From: Nitrospira sp.
GTDB taxonomy: Bacteria; Nitrospirota; Nitrospiria; Nitrospirales; Nitrospiraceae
Length of the DNA stretch: 64,000 nucleotides
NCBI GenBank assembly: GCA_029194665.1
Contig: JARFXO010000001.1
Coordinates: 968,484-1,032,483, forward strand
Direction of reading: 5' to 3'
Shown: in pieces, positions 59,871 to 64,000 of the stretch
Layout of the letters: every line of letters starts with the position of its first letter
Numbering within the stretch: the stretch's first letter is position 1
Program-made: the position numbers and the translations under genes
The notes under the pieces: generated by a model
What the model was told of the DNA's origin: nothing
Seen by the model: only the letters and a program-made list of their open reading frames with translations
Databases searched by the model: none

Positions 59871-61340
59871 TCACCGGCAAAAGAAGTGACAGTATTCGAC
59901 GGGGCTGGGCGGGGCACTGAGTGCCATACTAATGGCATCGCTCTCGTAGCCGATCGTTTCTAAGTCTTTTTGCGCCCGGGCAAGTTCTTCTTCGGTCAGG
60001 TAGGCCACAGTGTCAGGAACGCCATTGTCTTTCAGGGAGCGCAGAATGGTATTCGACGTCTCTCTTTCTTCAGGCGGCGTGTTGGCGTTGAGGGGGAAAT
60101 CTATCCGGCGACGATAGGAACTTTCGAACGTCTCGTTCAACGCTTTGATGGTCTTCAGGACGAGTCTGTCCTGTTCCCAGGGCTGGAGCTTTGGCCCTGC
60201 GGTCGAGTGGGTCGCCAACAGGTCCATGAGCGTGATCACGTTCGTATTCAACGACCGCCCGACGAATTCCCGCTGCGACTCGACCGTCGTCTGCTTCAGC
60301 CCCAGCTGCTTGGCCACGGCCTGAATCAATGCAAAGTTGACCATGAAGCTGTATTGGCCTCCAAACTGGCCGTAACAGGGTTTCTCGGGATCGTTCAAAA
60401 CCTTCATGTCGGCCGTCCCGGCATCGAAGGCACTGAACCCGATTGCGTCGGGAGCCAGGAGACGCTTCGCTTCTTTCAACGTTGCGAAGGCACCGACGTT
60501 CACCGGCACTAAGACATCTTGGTCGATGGACTGCAGAAATTCCGCAATCGTTTTCCGATAGGACACGTCTTTCCATTCAATTGTGCGGTATTCTCTTTCC
60601 CAGACCAATCCATCGAGAAAGGGAGGGAAAGTCTTGAGCGTGGCAAGATTCTTCTCCTGAAACGCCCGGACGAACGCCGACCAATCCTGAATCGTGGCAT
60701 GGAGCGATTCGCTGAGGTTGGGACGGAGATATTCTTCTTCGACTTCGCCCCCATGTTTCACCAACAATTTCGTCGGAAGATCGTTCCACAGCTCATTACA
60801 GAAGATTCGATCGATGGTCGCCTCGGCCACGCCGGCCACATGTTCGATCGAACCGCAATGGCTGTCCACACGATCCCGATGAACCGCCAGATCCGGATGT
60901 GCCAAAGCCCTGTCCAACACCAGCTGTTCCCAGTCGACCATAACGTACCGAACCCGTCGATAAATCGTGTTCTGCCTATCGAGGGTCTTGAGATGGCTGA
61001 GGAAACAGACGGCGAGATTCCCGTTCCCGGGCCCAAGCTCCAGAATCGTGAGGCGAGACTCGCTGGACAAGCGTGACTGGCGGGACAATTCCGAGGAGCC
61101 CGTCGAAGCCGTCTCGCCTTTCCCGCGTTTCACGCCCGTCTCGCGCTTCGTGACACGCTCGAAATAATCGGCCGCCAGCGCATGGGCGAGACGGAAGTCC
61201 GCGGACGCAAAGGTCTGGTAATAGGATCGAAGGTTGTCTCCCCGCAGCCCATAGAAGAGCTGGTTGAGATGAGCCTGCCACTGATCAAGCGGCTTGTATT
61301 CACCGATCAGCTGTGGAAGGGCGTCCGCATCTTGCAGCAT
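59871..61340 (-). CDS. MidA/NDUFAF7-like SAM-dependent methyltransferase
   Basis: The start is ATG 61340 (MLQDADALPQLIGEY); the frame opens at 61427. The 489-residue protein has SAM motif I at 98-108 (TILELGPGNGNLA), YVMVDWEQLVLDRA, and DRIFCNELWNDLPTKLL, which resembles the MidA/DUF185 signature. Relatives methylate an Arg of a respiratory complex I subunit. Residues about 66-95 (RETGVKRGKGETASTG onward) are a low-complexity insertion encoded by a GC-rich repeat placed just before motif I. Activity despite the insertion is plausible because the frame is kept. Confidence 0.7.
   Translation of the reverse strand: MLQDADALPQLIGEYKPLDQWQAHLNQLFYGLRGDNLRSYYQTFASADFRLAHALAADYFERVTKRETGVKRGKGETASTGSSELSRQSRLSSESRLTILELGPGNGNLAVCFLSHLKTLDRQNTIYRRVRYVMVDWEQLVLDRALAHPDLAVHRDRVDSHCGSIEHVAGVAEATIDRIFCNELWNDLPTKLLVKHGGEVEEEYLRPNLSESLHATIQDWSAFVRAFQEKNLATLKTFPPFLDGLVWEREYRTIEWKDVSYRKTIAEFLQSIDQDVLVPVNVGAFATLKEAKRLLAPDAIGFSAFDAGTADMKVLNDPEKPCYGQFGGQYSFMVNFALIQAVAKQLGLKQTTVESQREFVGRSLNTNVITLMDLLATHSTAGPKLQPWEQDRLVLKTIKALNETFESSYRRRIDFPLNANTPPEERETSNTILRSLKDNGVPDTVAYLTEEELARAQKDLETIGYESDAISMALSAPPSPVEYCHFFCR
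61056..61148. repeat. GC-rich CGAGAC/GCGTGA-word repeat inserted in a coding region
   Basis: Within the methyltransferase gene, the words GCGCGAGACGGGCGTGAAACG and, inverted, TTGTCCCGCCAGTCACGC stand about 30 bases apart, an imperfect stem. The same words make up the repeat at 20160-20270. It adds about 30 residues in frame. Confidence 0.6.
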
Positions 61341-61497
61341 ACTCTCACAATCACTGGTAATGGATTGGCGAATAGACCATGGTGGGCGAAATCCTAGCAG
61401 AAGCCCGGAAAACGCCGCAATGGGCAACTTGCCCGATCGTTTGCCATGGTTTGATGGTTTATTGACAGGGTCGCCTCAAGAGGTGTAGCAGACAGTC

Positions 61498-62058
61498 ATG
61501 ATGAACAAGGTTCTCCGTCTGGCAACTGTGATAACTGGGGCTTTCCTGTGGTATCACACTGCTGTAGCTGAAGATCTGCCCCTCACCGAAGACGTACCGA
61601 TCTCCGAGTTCCAAAACCGGACAGAGGACACGAGGGCTTACGATTTCGATGCGCCCCCGCAGGGCATGTTTCGTTCCATCGCTTTGGCGGAAGATTTTGA
61701 GGAGCGGCTTGGATTTCAGCGCACGCACGAAATCGTGCCGGTCAAACCCACCGAACGGTTCGCTCCGGACACTCCGGCTATTTTTATCGTGTTCTCGCTC
61801 CATCAACACTATCAAGGCTTCAAGGTCTTCGCCCGTTGCAGGCCCGAGAAAGTAGCAGACGTCGTACCCGAGACCATCGTCAGCGAAGACGCCATGCACA
61901 TCGCCTTGGAAGATGACAGCGGCTACCTCAAACTGTCTCCTCCAAAGGGTGGTTGGAAGCCTGGTCAATATAAAATCGAGATTCACGTGGGCGAGCAAGT
62001 CAACGAGACGAGTTTGATGGGCACGATGCGTTTCACCATCGTGGCATCCGGCAAGTAG
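61498..62058 (+). CDS. Exported hypothetical protein
   Basis: The 186-residue product has a signal peptide (VLRLATVITGAFLWYHTAVA). The mature part is beta-rich: RFAPDTPAIFIVFSLHQHYQGFKVFARCRPEKV, then GYLKLSPPKGGWKPGQYKIEIHVGEQVNE. The last part resembles single Ig-like domains that end in 'G-Y-K-I-E-I'. No family name comes to mind. It is divergent from the methyltransferase gene. Confidence 0.68.
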   Translation: MMNKVLRLATVITGAFLWYHTAVAEDLPLTEDVPISEFQNRTEDTRAYDFDAPPQGMFRSIALAEDFEERLGFQRTHEIVPVKPTERFAPDTPAIFIVFSLHQHYQGFKVFARCRPEKVADVVPETIVSEDAMHIALEDDSGYLKLSPPKGGWKPGQYKIEIHVGEQVNETSLMGTMRFTIVASGK

Positions 62059-62114
62059 TTCTGCCTGCTCGTCAAGAACCTGGGGCGAGCGATCGATCTC
62101 CTGATCGAGGCTCC

Positions 62115-62606
62115 ATGGCTAGAGCAATCATGCCGGCCGGTCCCTGTAGAATGGCAGCGGAGAAACCCTCACCTGGCAGAGTTATTCGAACGAACGATAT
62201 AATGGCTTCTCTTTCGCGAGTGAGAGAGCCTCCCCATGGTTTCCATGATTGTGCCCATGTTTTGTCCGGCTATGGAACGGCTCCGGAGGGTGAAGTCCAG
62301 GTCGCGTGCTTCAGCGCCGGCTTCCAGCGTCGCGAGCCGTGGATGTTTGTCTTCTTCGTCCTGCTGCAATTTCACGTAGGCATCCGCATGACACCCATCA
62401 CCCAGGCACGGACGGGAATGTTCGATCCGTTGAAGGCCATGATCGCTATTCGCCGAGGGGCTGCAATGAACGTGGACCTAAACGACGGCTGGGATTATTG
62501 GCCGGTCATGGGTGAGCAGGTCGAGGAGCTCCGGCATCGGTACAACATCCTGCCGGTTGAGGCCTTCCTGCCTGCAAAGCATGAGACGATTGCGGCCGTG
62601 GCCTAA
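62115..62606 (+). CDS. Coq4-like protein, N-terminally short
   Basis: The 163-residue frame has a weak first 45 residues. It then reads GFHDCAHVLSGYGTAPEGEVQVACFSAG and further FVFFVLLQFHVGI, ITQARTGMFDP and WPVMGEQVEELRHRYNILP. The HDxxHVLxGYG block recalls the Zn motif of Coq4-type ubiquinone/quinone proteins. The usual upstream helices of that family are missing, so the gene may be truncated or may start at ATG 62202. Function is uncertain. Confidence 0.5.
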   Translation: MARAIMPAGPCRMAAEKPSPGRVIRTNDIMASLSRVREPPHGFHDCAHVLSGYGTAPEGEVQVACFSAGFQRREPWMFVFFVLLQFHVGIRMTPITQARTGMFDPLKAMIAIRRGAAMNVDLNDGWDYWPVMGEQVEELRHRYNILPVEAFLPAKHETIAAVA

Positions 62607-62747
62607 ACGAAACCCTGTGATCCCTCTCATGGATGAAAGGTTCAGCAGCGCCAGCGTCAAAGGGTGACGATTGTCCGCCATTCGGCTGGTTTGGTTGGTG
62701 GCATTGTCCCCACGGCCTTTCACCGAATTCACAATTCTTCTTGTTGT

Positions 62748-62776
62748 TTGACCCTCTCTTCACCTTCCGTTAGAAT
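62748..62776 (+). promoter_or_regulatory. Sigma70-like promoter of the glycosyltransferase operon
   Basis: TTGACC (62748-62753) and TAGAAT (62771-62776) are 17 bases apart. The start point would be near 62783, leaving a leader of about 45 bases before ATG 62827. Confidence 0.7.
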
Positions 62777-62826
62777 GCGCCGTTTCATATTGTAACCTTT
62801 GGCTGTCCTTGGAGTTTTTGCGTACC

Positions 62827-63561
62827 ATGACGCCGTCATCTAGTTTGTGGGCTTCTGTCATCATCCCCATCAAGGATGAACGAGAGAACCTGTCTCCTCT
62901 CATGGCAAGCCTGCTGAAAGTTATGGATTCGCACGAACGGTCACGCTCCCACCCTTACGAAATCCTCTTTGTAGACGATGGCAGCAGCGACGGCAGCAGC
63001 GACGAGCTGGACCGATTGGCACGCGAGCATTCCAACGTGCGGGTCTTCCACTTCGACCGAAATTACGGCAAGACCTGCGCGCTTGAAGCCGGCTTTCATC
63101 AATCTTCGGGCGAGATCATCATCCAGATCGACGGCGATCTCCAGCAAGACACCGAAGATATTTTGAAGCTGCTCCCCTATACAGCGTCGCACGACGTGGT
63201 TTGTGGGTGGAGGCAGCAGCGGCAAGACGGCCTCGTGAGGAAATTCTCCTCATTAATCGCCAACCGCATACGGAACATCTTTACGCATGACGGCATACAC
63301 GACACAGCATGCCCGCTCAAGATTTTCCGACGGCCTGTACTGGAGCGTATCCGACTCTTTGAGGGGATGCATCGCTTCTTTCCCGCTCTGGCTTTGATGC
63401 ATGGATTTACCGTGACGGAGGTGCCGGTCAGGCATTATCCACGCATCCATGGACTGTCCAAGTACGGGATGGGCAACCGCCTGTTCAAATCACTCTATGA
63501 TCTGATCGCGGTTCGATGGATGCAGGATCGCGTGTTGCTCTACAAATTCCGTGACGAGTGA
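62827..63561 (+). CDS. GT2-family glycosyltransferase (polyprenyl-phosphate sugar synthase-like)
   Basis: The start is ATG 62827 (MTPSSSLWASVIIPIKDE); an in-frame TTG lies at 62809. The 244-residue enzyme has the GT-A motifs VIIPIKDERENL, VDDGSSDGSSDEL and QIDGDLQQD, then ACPLKIFRR and HGLSKYG. It resembles dolichyl/undecaprenyl-phosphate mannose or glucose synthases (DPM1, GtrB/ArnC) without the C-terminal membrane pair. It should load a sugar on a lipid carrier. The LAB_N membrane protein and a further gene follow, as is usual for ArnC-ArnT-like sets. Confidence 0.9.
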   Translation: MTPSSSLWASVIIPIKDERENLSPLMASLLKVMDSHERSRSHPYEILFVDDGSSDGSSDELDRLAREHSNVRVFHFDRNYGKTCALEAGFHQSSGEIIIQIDGDLQQDTEDILKLLPYTASHDVVCGWRQQRQDGLVRKFSSLIANRIRNIFTHDGIHDTACPLKIFRRPVLERIRLFEGMHRFFPALALMHGFTVTEVPVRHYPRIHGLSKYGMGNRLFKSLYDLIAVRWMQDRVLLYKFRDE

Positions 63562-63633
63562 CATGAGTTGATTCGTTTCAGATGGTCCCCTGCACAATAC
63601 CAGACGTGATGACACCTTCCTCCCGACCACCTC

Positions 63634-63924
63634 ATGAGTACTGAGACAATCTGGATTGGTATCGGTTTCTTCGGCCAAGGACTTTTTTTCGGTCGTTGGT
63701 TGATTCAGTGGATCGCATCCGAGCGGAGCGCCGAAAGCCGTGTGCCCATTGCCTTTTGGTACATGAGTCTCATCGGAGGGCTGATCACGCTCAGCTACGC
63801 GATCTATCGAATGGACCCTGTGTTTATTTCAGGACAAGGCCTCGGAACGGTCGTGTATCTGCGCAATCTGATCCTCATTCACCGCTCGGATCAAACCAAA
63901 AACCAAGCTCGGCCGGCAGCATGA
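63634..63924 (+). CDS. LAB_N (lipid-A-disaccharide synthase N-terminal-like) membrane protein
   Basis: The 96-residue product has three helices and the LAB_N pattern: FGQGLFFGRWLIQWIASERSAESRVPIAFWYMSLIGGLITLSYAIYRMDPVFI. Stand-alone LAB_N proteins sit in operons with GT2 enzymes and ArnT-like transferases and may act as flippases or partners. It comes 72 bases after the GT2 gene, and its TGA overlaps the next ATG (ATGA). Confidence 0.88.
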   Translation: MSTETIWIGIGFFGQGLFFGRWLIQWIASERSAESRVPIAFWYMSLIGGLITLSYAIYRMDPVFISGQGLGTVVYLRNLILIHRSDQTKNQARPAA

Positions 63925-64000
63925 GCGCCTGGGAAACCAACGGCCATACCAAGCTTTCCACCACGCGCGAGCAACGGCCAGATCCGGGCATGGAACGCAC
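63921..64000 (+). CDS. Start of a coupled gene cut by the right edge
   Basis: An ATG overlapping the LAB_N stop (ATGA) opens a frame of 26 codons (MSAWETNGHTKLSTTREQ...) to the window end. Operon context suggests an ArnT/PMT-type glycosyltransferase, but the visible part has no diagnostic residue. Confidence 0.5.
   Translation, partial: MSAWETNGHTKLSTTREQRPDPGMER

Noticed and set aside
1-64000. tRNA, rRNA or CRISPR features
   Set aside because: No cloverleaf-like segment with a GGTTCGA-type arm, no rRNA core sequence and no regularly spaced direct repeats were seen by eye. A tRNAscan or CRISPR search would be decisive.

Overview
The window looks like chromosome of a free-living, diderm, high-GC bacterium. 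My best guess is Nitrospirota, genus Nitrospira. The clues are indirect: outer-membrane and TolQ/OmpA-type proteins, ZnuABC, AnmK, the nickel-pincer genes larB/larC, SAM-cyclase-AAA-TPR proteins, text-like low-complexity palindromes between genes, and above all a guanidine hydrolase with a guanidine-I riboswitch, a trait known from comammox Nitrospira. No amo, hao, nxr, rRNA or tRNA gene lies in the window, so the placement is an inference and nitrifier type cannot be stated. No prophage or CRISPR array is seen.

Layout. 0-12.7 kb is housekeeping: an alpha-E/ATP-grasp pair, RluD-type pseudouridine synthase, GNAT, a beta-barrel protein, the znuABC zinc uptake operon, anmK, a YbgF-like TPR protein, a beta-helix protein and a response regulator-GGDEF protein. 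13.0-14.9 kb holds a two-gene ZorA/ZorB-like (MotA/OmpA) pair without the Zorya effectors. 15-24.7 kb on the minus strand carries rsmA, pdxA, a cation antiporter, larC, larB, gpsA and a split version of the cyanobacterial AgrE/ArgZ arginine catabolic enzyme (arginine dihydrolase plus TIGR00300 ornithine cyclodeaminase). 25-28.3 kb has truD, with a degenerate copy of its 3' end nearby, a phosphoesterase and a HEAT protein. 28.5-38.5 kb is a signalling block on the plus strand: a UspA-UbiB kinase fusion, two tandem 1131-residue SAM-cyclase-AAA-TPR proteins and a metallo-beta-lactamase-fold hydrolase. 38.5-42 kb is a SirB1-type protein, an ABC-2 exporter and a Lon-N domain protein.

42-52.2 kb is accessory: an AttH/CrtC-like secreted protein next to a REP-like inverted repeat, PepSY, kynA-kynU, a secreted caspase-FGE fusion with a small membrane partner, and then a scrap zone of toxin-antitoxin pieces. 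That zone includes a DUF4160 gene broken by one amber codon, chimeric pseudogenes and a transposase remnant. 52-55.5 kb has MscS, AsmA and an AbrB-Doc toxin-antitoxin pair.

55.6-58.7 kb is the most complete system. A sigma70-like promoter leads directly into a guanidine-I riboswitch, then a Shine-Dalgarno-sequestering hairpin, an unannotated 25-codon leader ORF, an APC-family permease and a guanidinase-like arginase-family hydrolase. Read together, guanidine is sensed, imported and hydrolysed to urea and ammonium. The last part holds a class 3 lipase, a MidA-like methyltransferase carrying an in-frame repeat insertion, an exported protein, a Coq4-like fragment, and the start of a GT2/LAB_N membrane-glycosylation operon running off the right edge.
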